From assembly GCA_018372555.1 (NCBI GenBank), contig JAHAIU010000043.1:1-17608 (forward strand): a DNA stretch of 17,608 bases, in the 5' to 3' direction. Positions 1 to 7,001 of this stretch are shown here, piece after piece. Origin of the DNA: Clostridium sp. (GTDB taxonomy: Bacteria > Bacillota > Clostridia > Clostridiales > Clostridiaceae). Within the stretch, counting starts at the first letter, position 1. Each line of letters opens with the position of its first letter. The translations under genes were made by a program, and so were the position numbers. The notes under the pieces were generated by a model. The model worked only from the letters and a program-made list of their open reading frames with translations. It searched no databases and was not told where the DNA came from.

Positions 1-1070
1 TCTTCACTATCTCTAGTGATATTTGGGAATACTTTTTGAATTTCTTTTAATATTGTACTTTTGCCACTCACCTCAGATATTAAGAATCTTCTGTCATTTC
101 CAACTTCTTCTGGTTTAATATGTTCATATGAGCTTGACTTTTTACATATAGCATCTATATGCATTCCACCCTTATGAGCAAAGGCTGATGCTCCAACATA
201 TGGCATACTATCTAACAGTTTAATATTTGAAATTTCAGCAATATACTTAGCTGTTTTAGTAAGTTCTACTATATTTTCTTTAGGCAAGGCTTCATAGCCC
301 ATCTTTAATTGCAGTGTAGGTATAATTACTGTTAAATTAGCATTACCACATCTTTCTCCTACTCCAATAAAGGTTCCTTGAATATGACATATCCCAGCTT
401 CAACTGCAGTTATTGAATCAGCAACTGCCATTCCAATATCGTTATGACAATGAATTCCTACTCTCCCACCTACAATTTTAACAGCCTCTTTAGCTATTTC
501 ACTTACTTCTGATGGTAAAGTTCCTCCATTAGTATCACACAATACAACTACATCTGCTCCTGCTTCCTTTGCAGTTATTAAAACTTTTAATGCATAATCA
601 CTATTTTCCTTATATCCATCAAAAAAGTGTTCTGCATCAAAGATAACTTCTTTATTTTTACTTTTAATATAGCTTATTGAATCCTTTATCATACTTAGAT
701 TTTCTTCTAAAGTAGTTTTTAGAATTTCCTTAACTTGAAAATCCCATGCTTTACCGAATATTACTATTACATCTGTTTCTGCTGCTAACAAGCTTTTTAT
801 ATTAGTATCTTCCTCTACCTTAGTTCTAAATCTTCTAGTTGCTCCAAAAGCTGCTAGCTTTGAGTTCTTAAGCTTGACTTCTTTCATTTTCTTAAAGAAC
901 TCCATGTCCTTAGGATTAGACCCTGGATTTCCTGCCTCTATATAAGAAACCCCCATCTTATCTAAAGCCATAGCAACCTTAATTTTATCTTCAAGAGAAA
1001 AAGAAATATCTTCTCCCTGTGCCCCATCCCTTAAAGTAGAATCAAAGATTTCGATGACTCTATCGCCCAT
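1..1070 (-). CDS. cimA: Citramalate synthase, 3'-truncated by window edge
   Basis: Condenses pyruvate with acetyl-CoA to (R)-citramalate, the first step of the threonine-independent route to isoleucine; cytosolic. I translated 356 residues from the ATG at 1068-1070 to the window edge. The N-terminus has the HMGL-like TIM-barrel motif DSTLRDG (about residues 10-16) followed by AQGE, typical of the citramalate synthase type rather than of LeuA. Metal-binding HCHND lies at 207-211 and GERCGN at 238-243. An HKGGMHIDA motif (299-307) begins the linker to the missing C-terminal part; family members are about 530 residues, so roughly a third is outside the window. The ribosome site is a G-rich AAGGGGG. 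It lies 28 nt behind ilvN in the same orientation and should share the T-box-controlled transcript. 2-isopropylmalate synthase is the main alternative but fits the N-terminus less well. Confidence 0.9.
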   Translation of the reverse strand, partial: MGDRVIEIFDSTLRDGAQGEDISFSLEDKIKVAMALDKMGVSYIEAGNPGSNPKDMEFFKKMKEVKLKNSKLAAFGATRRFRTKVEEDTNIKSLLAAETDVIVIFGKAWDFQVKEILKTTLEENLSMIKDSISYIKSKNKEVIFDAEHFFDGYKENSDYALKVLITAKEAGADVVVLCDTNGGTLPSEVSEIAKEAVKIVGGRVGIHCHNDIGMAVADSITAVEAGICHIQGTFIGVGERCGNANLTVIIPTLQLKMGYEALPKENIVELTKTAKYIAEISNIKLLDSMPYVGASAFAHKGGMHIDAICKKSSSYEHIKPEEVGNDRRFLISEVSGKSTILKEIQKVFPNITRDSE

Positions 1071-1098
1071 TGCTTAACCCCCTTTTTGCAATTAACAA

Positions 1099-1611
1099 TT
1101 AATTGAAGTATTCTCCATAACTAGTAATATCCTTATCTCCTCTTTCCAAGGCTGTTATTCCAGTTCTAACTATCTCAACTATTCCGTAGTCTTCCATTAG
1201 TTCTATTAAAGCGTTTATCTTGCTATCATCCCCAGTTAATTCAATAGTTACTGTATTGTGAGCAACATCTATTATCTTGCTTCTAAATATCTTAACTACT
1301 TCGTTTATAGAACCTCTTTTTTCAGCTGATGCTTGTACTTTAATTAAAACAAGCTCCCTATATACAGAATGTTCTGACTTTAATTCGTGTACTCTTAATA
1401 CATCTTCAAGTTTATTTAACTGCTTTGTAAATTGTTCTACTACGTCGTCATTTCCCATTAAAACAATTGTCATCCTCGATATATCTGGATTTTCTGTTCT
1501 ACCAACAGTTAAACTGTCTATGTTAAATCCACGCCTAGCAAATAATCCTGAAACTCTGGTTAATACCCCTGATGAATTTCTAACTAATACAGATAATACA
1601 TGTCTTTCCAA
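1099..1611 (-). CDS. ilvN: Acetolactate synthase small (regulatory) subunit
   Basis: Regulatory subunit of acetohydroxyacid synthase; it binds the catalytic IlvB subunit and gives feedback sensitivity to branched-chain amino acids. The 170 residues are the normal length for the short form. An N-terminal ACT domain (about 4-77) begins HVLSVLVRNSSGVLTRVSGLF and continues with GFNIDSLTVG; a C-terminal small-subunit domain spans about 83-158. The start is TTG at 1609-1611: it gives the conserved MERHVLSV N-terminus and has an AAGGGGG ribosome site 8 nt upstream, and no in-frame ATG fits. The catalytic ilvB is not in the window; it may lie beyond cimA or elsewhere. The gene follows a T-box leader and precedes cimA, so both enzymes would rise when charged tRNA-Ile is short. 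Confidence 0.93.
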   Translation of the reverse strand: MERHVLSVLVRNSSGVLTRVSGLFARRGFNIDSLTVGRTENPDISRMTIVLMGNDDVVEQFTKQLNKLEDVLRVHELKSEHSVYRELVLIKVQASAEKRGSINEVVKIFRSKIIDVAHNTVTIELTGDDSKINALIELMEDYGIVEIVRTGITALERGDKDITSYGEYFN

Positions 1612-1640
1612 ATATTTAGCCCCCTTTTAAAAAATTGTGT

Positions 1641-1678
1641 AAAAAAACCACCCTTAATGATGGACTCATTATGGTGGT
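1641..1678 (-). terminator. T-box regulatory terminator
   Basis: Minus-strand hairpin with an outer ACCACC/GGTGGT stem and an inner AATGA/TCATT stem, followed by seven T. It ends about 30 nt before the ilvN start, so it can switch off ilvN-cimA when tRNA-Ile is charged. Confidence 0.85.
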
Positions 1679-1880
1679 AATAAACTTCCGCCTTAATTTA
1701 TACAATCACTAGGTTCTAACAAACCCTTGCCTTTAACGGTGCTTACCGGTTATCGCTTACTTATACAATTAAGATTGTACTTTCTGGATACTGCTCTGGA
1801 GTGATAATTATTTAGTAAAGTATCCATTTACACCAACCATGGACTCTCTTAAACTTTATTTCTAAATAAAAGTCTCCTTC
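1641..1880 (-). promoter_or_regulatory. T-box leader (probable Ile, AUC specifier) of ilvN-cimA
   Basis: On the minus strand the leader shows Stem I landmarks: AGAGAGT (1843-1849), a GGTTGGTG apical element (1831-1838), and a distal stem TCCAT/ATGGA. A basal GGAG (1874-1877) pairs with CTCC (1798-1801). Directly before that CTCC lies ATC (1803-1805) followed by A, the usual place and context of a specifier codon, which reads isoleucine. A segment at 1734-1750 ends in CCGTTA, as in many T-box leaders. A terminator hairpin follows at 1647-1678. The canonical antiterminator box AGGGTGGNACCGCG is not present; the nearest match is AAGGCGGAAG at 1685-1694. T-box assignment is firm from Stem I; the specifier is likely; how the antiterminator forms is unclear. 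Confidence 0.8.
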
Positions 1881-1928
1881 TTTGCATTTACAAATCGTAA
1901 GGTCATATTAAATTTTGTTATTGCTAAA

Positions 1929-1957
1929 ATTTTACTATCCATTTGTCTAACTGTCAA
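1929..1957 (-). promoter_or_regulatory. Sigma-A type promoter of the T-box/ilvN transcript
   Basis: Minus strand: -35 TTGACA (1952-1957), 17-nt spacer, -10 TAAAAT (1929-1934). Transcription would start near 1921, about 40 nt before T-box Stem I. The -35 box is a perfect match. Confidence 0.8.
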
Positions 1958-1959
1958 GA

Positions 1960-2366
1960 ATTTTTAGAAAACTTTGTCAAATTACTTTTTGAATGCTTTT
2001 CTAAGTTAATTATTTTATCACTTTATAACTATAATGTCGTTTTTATTATTAAATTATCAATTAAATTTTGTTATTATGAAATTATTTTATCAAAATTATT
2101 ATTTATTTATCATTTTAATTTACAACCATTATTATCCTTATATTTTATTTTTTTCTATATTTACATTTGTATTAAATAAGTCTATACTTTAATTATGAAG
2201 TTTTATATACCATTTAAAAAGATTACTATAATTATTATTTAAGTTTTCAAATCTCATCTCCCATTTATTTGTAACAGGATTTTTCACTAATTATTTCTTT
2301 AATGGTTTATTTTGAACATGAAATATTATTTTTTGCTTTATTATACAATAATTTGAAATAGAAGGG
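1960..2366. other. AT-rich intergenic spacer
   Basis: About 400 nt between the divergent ilvN leader promoter and the plus-strand gene at 2376. It is extremely AT-rich with long T runs. A 78-residue open frame here (1943-2179, plus) has no ribosome site and a composition of Leu, Ile, Phe and Tyr expected of translated AT-rich spacer. The promoter of the downstream gene should lie near 2300-2350, where TATACA at 2343-2348 could be a -10, but no good -35 is visible. Confidence 0.5.
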
Positions 2367-2375
2367 ATGATTTTT

Positions 2376-2726
2376 ATGTATGGATTTCCGCCACTACAAC
2401 TAACTGTAGTAAGCATCTCAAACAATACTGATAAAACTGTTAATGACATTTCATTTAACTATGAGGGCAGCATGGCTGAAGATGTAGTTATGCCTACACT
2501 TAAAGCTCATAGTAATAAGCAAACAGGAATTTCTACTATTCATCTACAAGATCATAGTAATATTATGATGTACAACAAGGTTAACGGGGAAACTTTCTCC
2601 TATATTTTAAAGCCTGATATAATCAATCCAGGTATTGCTGTTAAATATTCAGGAGTACTTCGTATAAGAATTAATGACGTAAAAGAAAATGGAGAGCTAG
2701 AGATAGCTGTAACAATAGAAGAATAA
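2376..2726 (+). CDS. Small protein of unknown function
   Basis: I do not recognise this 116-residue protein. An upstream in-frame ATG at 2367 is directly attached to the ribosome site AGAAGGG; the ATG at 2376 sits 9 nt after AGGG and is the better start (MYGFPPLQLT). No signal peptide, membrane segment or cysteine is present. Alternating polar and hydrophobic residues with many Val, Ile, Thr and Asn (for example LRIRINDVKENGELEIAVTIEE from about residue 95) suggest an all-beta, perhaps Ig-like fold. Codon use resembles its neighbours, so it looks resident. It stands alone on the plus strand, divergent from the ilvN operon and convergent with the dioxygenase-family gene, with a shared terminator behind it. 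It is likely a real gene because it has a good ribosome site and a clean stop before the terminator. Confidence 0.7.
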   Translation: MYGFPPLQLTVVSISNNTDKTVNDISFNYEGSMAEDVVMPTLKAHSNKQTGISTIHLQDHSNIMMYNKVNGETFSYILKPDIINPGIAVKYSGVLRIRINDVKENGELEIAVTIEE

Positions 2727-2746
2727 GATAAATTTAAGGGTGTTAA

Positions 2747-2779
2747 AAAGGTAGTAGATTTTATAAACCTACTACCTTT
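2747..2779. terminator. Bidirectional terminator between convergent genes
   Basis: Perfect 11-bp stem AAAGGTAGTAG/CTACTACCTTT with an 11-nt loop. On the minus strand it is followed by a T run (CCTTTTTAAC), so it works best for the dioxygenase-family gene; on the plus strand it follows the 2376-2726 gene by about 20 nt. Confidence 0.8.
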
Positions 2780-2845
2780 CTAATATCTTTAATGAAATTG
2801 AGAAGCTTCTGAATCCCTACCTAAATTGTTAACTTTTAATTGCCA

Positions 2846-3622
2846 TCATCCTATCTTAATGCAACTCATAGAAACAGATGAATTTTGAATACTTTTATGA
2901 ATAACTTCTACTTTATCATCCTTTTTTTGAGCTCCTGCTACATATATTATAGGTAAGAAGTGCTCATCAGTTGGGGCTGCTAACTTAGAAATATCTCCTA
3001 GAGATTTATAATTTAGTATTGCCTTGTGATTATACTTCTTTATCGAATCTATAATATAATTGTCAAAAGCTTCAGCCCACTCATATGGTTTTCCATAAAC
3101 ATCAGGACTTGCAACTCCTAAATTATGAACTATATCTCCACTTCCTATTATTAGTATTCCTTCTTCTCTAAATTTAGCTAACTTTTTACCTATCTTATAA
3201 TGTTCCTCTTCTGTTAATTCAGCATTTAAGCTTAGCTCCATAGTAGGTATATTGGCATTGGGGTATAAATATTTTAAAACTCCCCAAGAAGCATGGTCTA
3301 GCCCCCACTCATCTGTAAGCTCTACTCCTTCTCCTTTAAGTTCATTATAAATTTTTTCAGCATATTCTTTTCCACCATATGGTTCATATTTTATATTATA
3401 TATTTCTTCTGGAAATCCATAAAAATCATAAATTTGTTTTGGCTTTTCATTATATGTCAAATATGTTCCTTTAGTTTTAAAATGAGCTGAAATTATAATA
3501 ATTGCCTTTGGTACTTCTAACTCTTGTCCAAGTTTTATTAATGACCTTGTATATTCATTATCTAAAACTACATTCATTGGACTACCATGAGATAAAAATA
3601 AAACTGGCATCTTTTTATTCAT
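2846..3622 (-). CDS. LigB/DODA-type extradiol dioxygenase-family protein (YgiD-like)
   Basis: A class III extradiol dioxygenase-fold protein close to E. coli YgiD/4,5-DOPA dioxygenase, which opens aromatic catechol rings using one metal ion. With the ATG at 3622 it has 258 residues, the usual length. Candidate metal and active-site histidines are H12 in FLSHGSP, H47 in ISAHF, H110 in LDHASWG and H221 in DEHFLP; SGDIVHNLG is also conserved. The longer reading from GTG at 3631 or ATG at 3628 would place the GAGG ribosome site only 2 nt or less from the start, whereas ATG 3622 has 8 nt, so I prefer 3622. It stands alone with its own promoter and a terminator on each side. The true substrate in an anaerobe is unknown: a dioxygenase needs O2, so a detoxifying or non-oxidative role is possible (inference). 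Confidence 0.88.
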   Translation of the reverse strand: MNKKMPVLFLSHGSPMNVVLDNEYTRSLIKLGQELEVPKAIIIISAHFKTKGTYLTYNEKPKQIYDFYGFPEEIYNIKYEPYGGKEYAEKIYNELKGEGVELTDEWGLDHASWGVLKYLYPNANIPTMELSLNAELTEEEHYKIGKKLAKFREEGILIIGSGDIVHNLGVASPDVYGKPYEWAEAFDNYIIDSIKKYNHKAILNYKSLGDISKLAAPTDEHFLPIIYVAGAQKKDDKVEVIHKSIQNSSVSMSCIKIG

Positions 3623-3657
3623 TTCCATCACCTCATAAATCTTTATCTATTATACAC

Positions 3658-3686
3658 ATATTATTCCTAACTTCACTCCCTGTCAA
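3658..3686 (-). promoter_or_regulatory. Promoter of the dioxygenase-family gene
   Basis: Minus strand: -35 TTGACA (3681-3686), 17-nt spacer, -10 TAATAT (3658-3663). A TATAAT lies 9 nt further downstream. The gene start is about 36 nt after the -10. Confidence 0.75.
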
Positions 3687-3768
3687 ATTTTTATTGTTTT
3701 ACAAATTGATATATTAATATAGATTTTAAATAATTAGCAAAGTGTTATTTTCAATCATTAAATATAAT

Positions 3769-3812
3769 AAAAAAAGACCACCTTACTATTAATATAGTAT
3801 TGGCAGTCTCTA
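3769..3812 (-). terminator. Strong terminator downstream of glmM and the 201-bp element
   Basis: Minus-strand hairpin GACTGCC-AA-TACTAT-ATTA-ATAGTA-A-GGTGGTC; the outer stem pairs fully with two G-U wobbles, and seven T follow. It closes transcripts coming from glmM and the palindromic element. Confidence 0.8.
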
Positions 3813-3890
3813 TAAATAGGTGATTTATCCCAGATAATCTATTTCATTCTTTAATTTATCTATTCATTATTTAAAATTGTTATATACTAG

Positions 3891-4091
3891 CAAATGAAAA
3901 TAGAATATGTGAAATAATCATATAGTGAAAAATTAGAAGTACTTGGTGAAGCAAAAGCTACTAGACCTTAGAGTTGTTGGTTTGTCTGAGCGTATGCTAG
4001 TTTTACCAAAACTCTTGGTCTAGTAGCTTTTGCAAGCCTAGAACTTCTTTTTGCAGCCATTAAATTATGGAGCATATTCTATTTTCATTTG
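3891..4091. repeat. 201-bp palindromic element with 19-bp perfect terminal inverted repeats
   Basis: The ends CAAATGAAAATAGAATATG (3891-3909) and its exact complement (4073-4091) flank a second perfect 17-bp pair, GCAAAAGCTACTAGACC (3951-3967) and complement (4017-4033). The centre (3968-4016) folds further through AGAGTT/AACTCT, TGGT/ACCA and a tip around GCATACGC. The two arms between these blocks are related but imperfect. No open frame or clear target-site duplication is visible. It lies between the glmM stop and the terminator at 3769, so in RNA it would be a roughly 200-nt hairpin in the glmM 3' region. It could be a MITE-like repeat or a structured RNA. Confidence 0.8.
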
Positions 4092-4116
4092 TCTTTATAT
4101 TCATATTGTTAATTGC

Positions 4117-5460
4117 CTATATTTTGCTTAGTATTAAATCTACTAATCCATGAGCCATCTTATCTATTTCTTCTTGGTTTTCTCCTTCTAGCATAACTCT
4201 TACTAGTGGTTCAGTACCTGAAGGTCTTATTAATACTCTTCCAGCTCCATGAAGTTTTTCTTCTATCTTTTTAATTTCATTTACTATTTCTTCATCTTCT
4301 AAGTATATGTTTTTCTTATCATTTGGAACTTTTGCATTTACAAGTACTTGTGGAAGTTCCTTCATTATTCCTGCCAGTTCACTTAAAGTCTTTCCACTTT
4401 TCTTTCTTATTGCAGCTACTTGAAGTGCTGTAACTAATCCATCACCAGTTGTATTATAGTCTAAAAATATTATATGACCTGATTGCTCTCCACCTAGAAC
4501 AAATTTATCATTAACCATTTCTTCTAATACATATCTATCTCCAACCTTAGTCTTGATAGTCTTTATTCCTTCTTTTTTACATGCAATATCTAACCCTAAG
4601 TTACTCATAACTGTTACTACTAGAGTATCATCTTTAAGCTTTCCTAAGTCCTTTAAGTATTTTGCACATAACATTAATATAAAGTCACCATTAATAAGGT
4701 TACCTTTTTCATCTACAGCTAAACATCTATCAGCATCTCCATCAAAGGCAAAACCTAAATCACAGTTCTTTCTTACAACATAATCTTGTAATTCTTCTGG
4801 ATGAGTTGAACCACACTTTTCATTTATATTAGTTCCATCTGGATTATCGTTTATTACATAAACTTCAGCACCTAGCTCCCTAAAAGCTTTTACTGCAGCC
4901 TTGTAACAAGCACCATTTGCACAATCTAAAGCTACTTTTAGTCCTTTTAAGTCTACTGGTATAGTTGATAAAGCATAGTCTGTATATTCATCAAGGGCAC
5001 CAACTTCTCTATGTGATCTACCTAAATCGTGTCCTGTTGGACTTGGTACTCCCTCAAATCCACTTTCTATAACTCTTTGTATTTCATCTTCCAATTCATC
5101 TGGTAATTTATATCCTTTATTATCAAAGAATTTAATTCCATTATATTCTACTGGGTTATGTGATGCTGAAATCATAATTCCTGCATCAGCATTATATTCT
5201 CTTATTAAATGTGCTACTGCTGGAGTAGGTACTACACCTAATATTACTGCTTCTGCTCCTACTGATAATATCCCAGATACTAAAGCAGCTTCAAGCATAT
5301 CTCCTGATATTCTTGTATCTTTAGCAACTAATATCTTTGGTTTATGAGTCCCTTCTGTTAATACATAAGCACCTGCTCTACCTAAGCTATAAGCTATTTC
5401 AGATGTTAATTCAGTATTAGCAATTCCTCTAACTCCATCTGTACCAAACATTCTACCCAT
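4117..5460 (-). CDS. glmM: Phosphoglucosamine mutase
   Basis: Interconverts glucosamine-6-phosphate and glucosamine-1-phosphate, supplying UDP-GlcNAc for peptidoglycan; cytosolic. The 447 residues match the family length. It starts MGRMFGTDGVRG; the phosphorylated serine is S100 in ISASHNP; the metal loop DGDADR is at 240-245; the sugar-binding GGEQSGH is at 323-329; the phosphate-binding RPSGTEP is at 412-418. All four signatures are intact. In many Firmicutes glmM directly follows cdaA-cdaR, and GlmM is known there to bind and inhibit CdaA; here it sits about 6 kb downstream behind other genes but on the same strand. It has its own likely promoter (5508-5536). A palindromic element and terminator follow; no glmS ribozyme or glmS gene is seen next to it. 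Confidence 0.97.
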   Translation of the reverse strand: MGRMFGTDGVRGIANTELTSEIAYSLGRAGAYVLTEGTHKPKILVAKDTRISGDMLEAALVSGILSVGAEAVILGVVPTPAVAHLIREYNADAGIMISASHNPVEYNGIKFFDNKGYKLPDELEDEIQRVIESGFEGVPSPTGHDLGRSHREVGALDEYTDYALSTIPVDLKGLKVALDCANGACYKAAVKAFRELGAEVYVINDNPDGTNINEKCGSTHPEELQDYVVRKNCDLGFAFDGDADRCLAVDEKGNLINGDFILMLCAKYLKDLGKLKDDTLVVTVMSNLGLDIACKKEGIKTIKTKVGDRYVLEEMVNDKFVLGGEQSGHIIFLDYNTTGDGLVTALQVAAIRKKSGKTLSELAGIMKELPQVLVNAKVPNDKKNIYLEDEEIVNEIKKIEEKLHGAGRVLIRPSGTEPLVRVMLEGENQEEIDKMAHGLVDLILSKI

Positions 5461-5507
5461 ATTTTTTACCTCGCTTTTTCTATTGTTATATACGTTAATT
5501 CCACATA

Positions 5508-5536
5508 ATAATATTATATATTATTAATCTATACAA
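5508..5536 (-). promoter_or_regulatory. Probable promoter of glmM
   Basis: Minus strand: -35 TTGTAT (5531-5536), 17-nt spacer, -10 TATTAT (5508-5513), about 48 nt before the glmM ATG. No terminator is seen between yerC and glmM, so read-through from yerC is also possible. Confidence 0.55.
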
Positions 5537-5553
5537 TAAAACCTAATTATTTC

Positions 5554-5847
5554 TTAATTTTTTTCAAGTCTTTCTAATATTAAATTGTATCCACCAGTAC
5601 CATAATTTAAACACTTATTAACCCTACTAATAGTAGCTGTACTAGCACCTGTATCTTCAGCTATTTCAGTATAAACCTTCTTTTCCTTTAAAAGTTTTGC
5701 AACTTGAATTCTTTGAGCCAATGCTTTTAATTCATTTATAGTTGCAACATCTTCAAAAAAACTATAACATTCCTCTATAGTTTGAAGCTTTAAAATTGCC
5801 TCGAAAAATAAATCTAGCTCTGGATTTTTAAGCTTATTTTCAGCCAT
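5554..5847 (-). CDS. yerC: YerC/YecD-family TrpR-like DNA-binding protein
   Basis: A small Trp-repressor-fold protein of the YerC/YecD family found across Firmicutes. The 97 residues match the family. The TrpR-like helical part spans about 10-55, and a helix-turn-helix lies at about 59-80 (YTEIAEDTGASTATISRVNKCL); the ASTATISRV recognition helix is typical. No tryptophan is present, and the true ligand of this family is not established, so it should not be taken for a tryptophan repressor. The start ATG has AGGAGAGG 9 nt upstream. It lies between the AIM24-family gene and glmM with its own strong promoter and may be cotranscribed with glmM. No operator target can be named from this window. 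Confidence 0.9.
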   Translation of the reverse strand: MAENKLKNPELDLFFEAILKLQTIEECYSFFEDVATINELKALAQRIQVAKLLKEKKVYTEIAEDTGASTATISRVNKCLNYGTGGYNLILERLEKN

Positions 5848-5929
5848 ATTTAACGTCCTCTCCTAACTACTCTTATTCTCTTTTGAAAAAATATGTTTAA
5901 TCTGTAATCTGCATTTTAACTCTTATAAA

Positions 5930-5958
5930 ATTATAACTTTTACTTTGATATTTTACAA
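5930..5958 (-). promoter_or_regulatory. Promoter of yerC
   Basis: Minus strand: -35 TTGTAA (5953-5958), 17-nt spacer, -10 TATAAT (5930-5935, perfect), about 80 nt before the yerC ATG. Confidence 0.7.
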
Positions 5959-5977
5959 CTATATTGAAGTAAAGTGA

Positions 5978-6808
5978 TTACTCTTCTGGTTCATAACTTA
6001 TATCTCTATTAAATTCACTTAGTCCTCTTTCATTTAAATCTTCATAAATACTCTTAGTTGGAACTAGCCACACTTCTCCCGTACCTCTATAAACATTAAG
6101 TAAACCTTCTCCATTTATTGCAGAGCCTACTAATGTTGTACCTGACTTTTCAACAGTAAACTCTATATTACCACTTCTTAAAACGGCAAAACTTCCATCT
6201 ACTTTTAAAACATCTCTATATAACTTACATCTTAATATTTCTTTTTCTGGTACTGGAACTTCTAATAAAACTATTCCACTTCCACTTAATCTACTTTGGA
6301 ATATTCCTTCCTTTCCAAATATAAGGGATGAAATACTTTTTTGCATAACTGGTTCTATTTCTATACTCTCCTCACATGCAAAAAATAAGCCATCATCTAC
6401 TATTATTTCTTCATCCTCTAATTCTATTAGTGAGAAATGTCCAAAACTAGGCTCTAAAAACACTTCACCTGTCCCTCTAAGTATAGGTTTAAATGTAGAT
6501 TCTCCTGTAACCTTATTTGAAAATAACTTTTTACCCATTCCAATTAATCCACCAGACTTAGTTACTATCTCTATATTTCCCTTCATATAACTTAAGGATC
6601 CGGCTTCTATTTTTATAGCACTATCATCTAAAATTATTCTACATTGCTTTAATCTAATAAAAGATGACTTCATTAAATTTAATTGCATTGCTGTATTTAA
6701 ATCTCTAGCCCCTTGTAAATCATCATATTCTAATATTTGGAATACACTTTCATTTTTCATCTCATCTATCATAGTTAATCTATTTTTTATATTCTGTGAA
6801 GTTATCAT
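5978..6808 (-). CDS. AIM24-family protein
   Basis: A 276-residue member of the AIM24 (DUF124) family, a beta-rich fold built of repeats whose bacterial role is not established; the mitochondrial relative helps inner-membrane organisation. Three spaced copies of a core motif are visible: RGTGEVFLEP (111-120), LSGSGIVLLEVP (174-185) and RGTGEVWLVP (241-250), as expected of a triplicated barrel. No signal peptide or membrane helix is present. The first 45 or so residues (MITSQNIKNRL...) look helical and precede the core; the C-terminus is acidic. The ATG has a strong GGAGGGG ribosome site. It is preceded on the minus strand by the tandem terminators behind buk, so it forms its own unit, possibly with yerC downstream. 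Confidence 0.85.
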   Translation of the reverse strand: MITSQNIKNRLTMIDEMKNESVFQILEYDDLQGARDLNTAMQLNLMKSSFIRLKQCRIILDDSAIKIEAGSLSYMKGNIEIVTKSGGLIGMGKKLFSNKVTGESTFKPILRGTGEVFLEPSFGHFSLIELEDEEIIVDDGLFFACEESIEIEPVMQKSISSLIFGKEGIFQSRLSGSGIVLLEVPVPEKEILRCKLYRDVLKVDGSFAVLRSGNIEFTVEKSGTTLVGSAINGEGLLNVYRGTGEVWLVPTKSIYEDLNERGLSEFNRDISYEPEE

Positions 6809-6829
6809 TTAAATCCCCTCCACCAATAA

Positions 6830-6855
6830 TTTTACCATAATACATAAAGGTAAAA
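6830..6855. promoter_or_regulatory. Inverted repeat upstream of the AIM24-family gene
   Basis: TTTTACC (6830-6836) and GGTAAAA (6849-6855) form a 7-bp inverted repeat with a 12-nt spacer, 21 nt before the ATG. TATTAT and TAAAAT, both possible -10 boxes, lie in or beside it, so it could be an operator. Nothing proves binding. Confidence 0.3.
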
Positions 6856-6959
6856 ATAGTAAACTACATATAATTTAAGAATTTTATTATTTGAGTTATA
6901 TATAAATCAAAAATTCTATTATTTAAATTAGTTTTTCTATTAAAAAAAAACTCCCAAAG

Positions 6960-6986
6960 AAAAAGAGCTCAGCCAAAGCTGAACTC
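6960..6986 (-). terminator. Second terminator behind buk
   Basis: Minus-strand hairpin GAGTTCAGC-TTTG-GCTGAGCTC (one G-U pair) followed by CTTTTTC. Confidence 0.7.
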
Positions 6987-7001
6987 CTAATTCCTAACTT
7001 T

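Noticed and set aside
1943..2179. 78-residue open frame on the plus strand
   Set aside because: No ribosome site, begins inside the ilvN promoter region, and has the composition expected of random AT-rich DNA.
3502..3717. 71-residue plus-strand frame spanning the start of the dioxygenase-family gene
   Set aside because: Overlaps a well-supported gene and its promoter on the other strand, with no ribosome site.
3891..4091. Insertion sequence remnant
   Set aside because: There is no transposase fragment and no clear target duplication; kept only as a palindromic element.
3813..4116. glmS ribozyme or riboswitch next to glmM
   Set aside because: No glmS gene follows and the sequence is a simple nested palindrome without ribozyme core elements that I can recognise.
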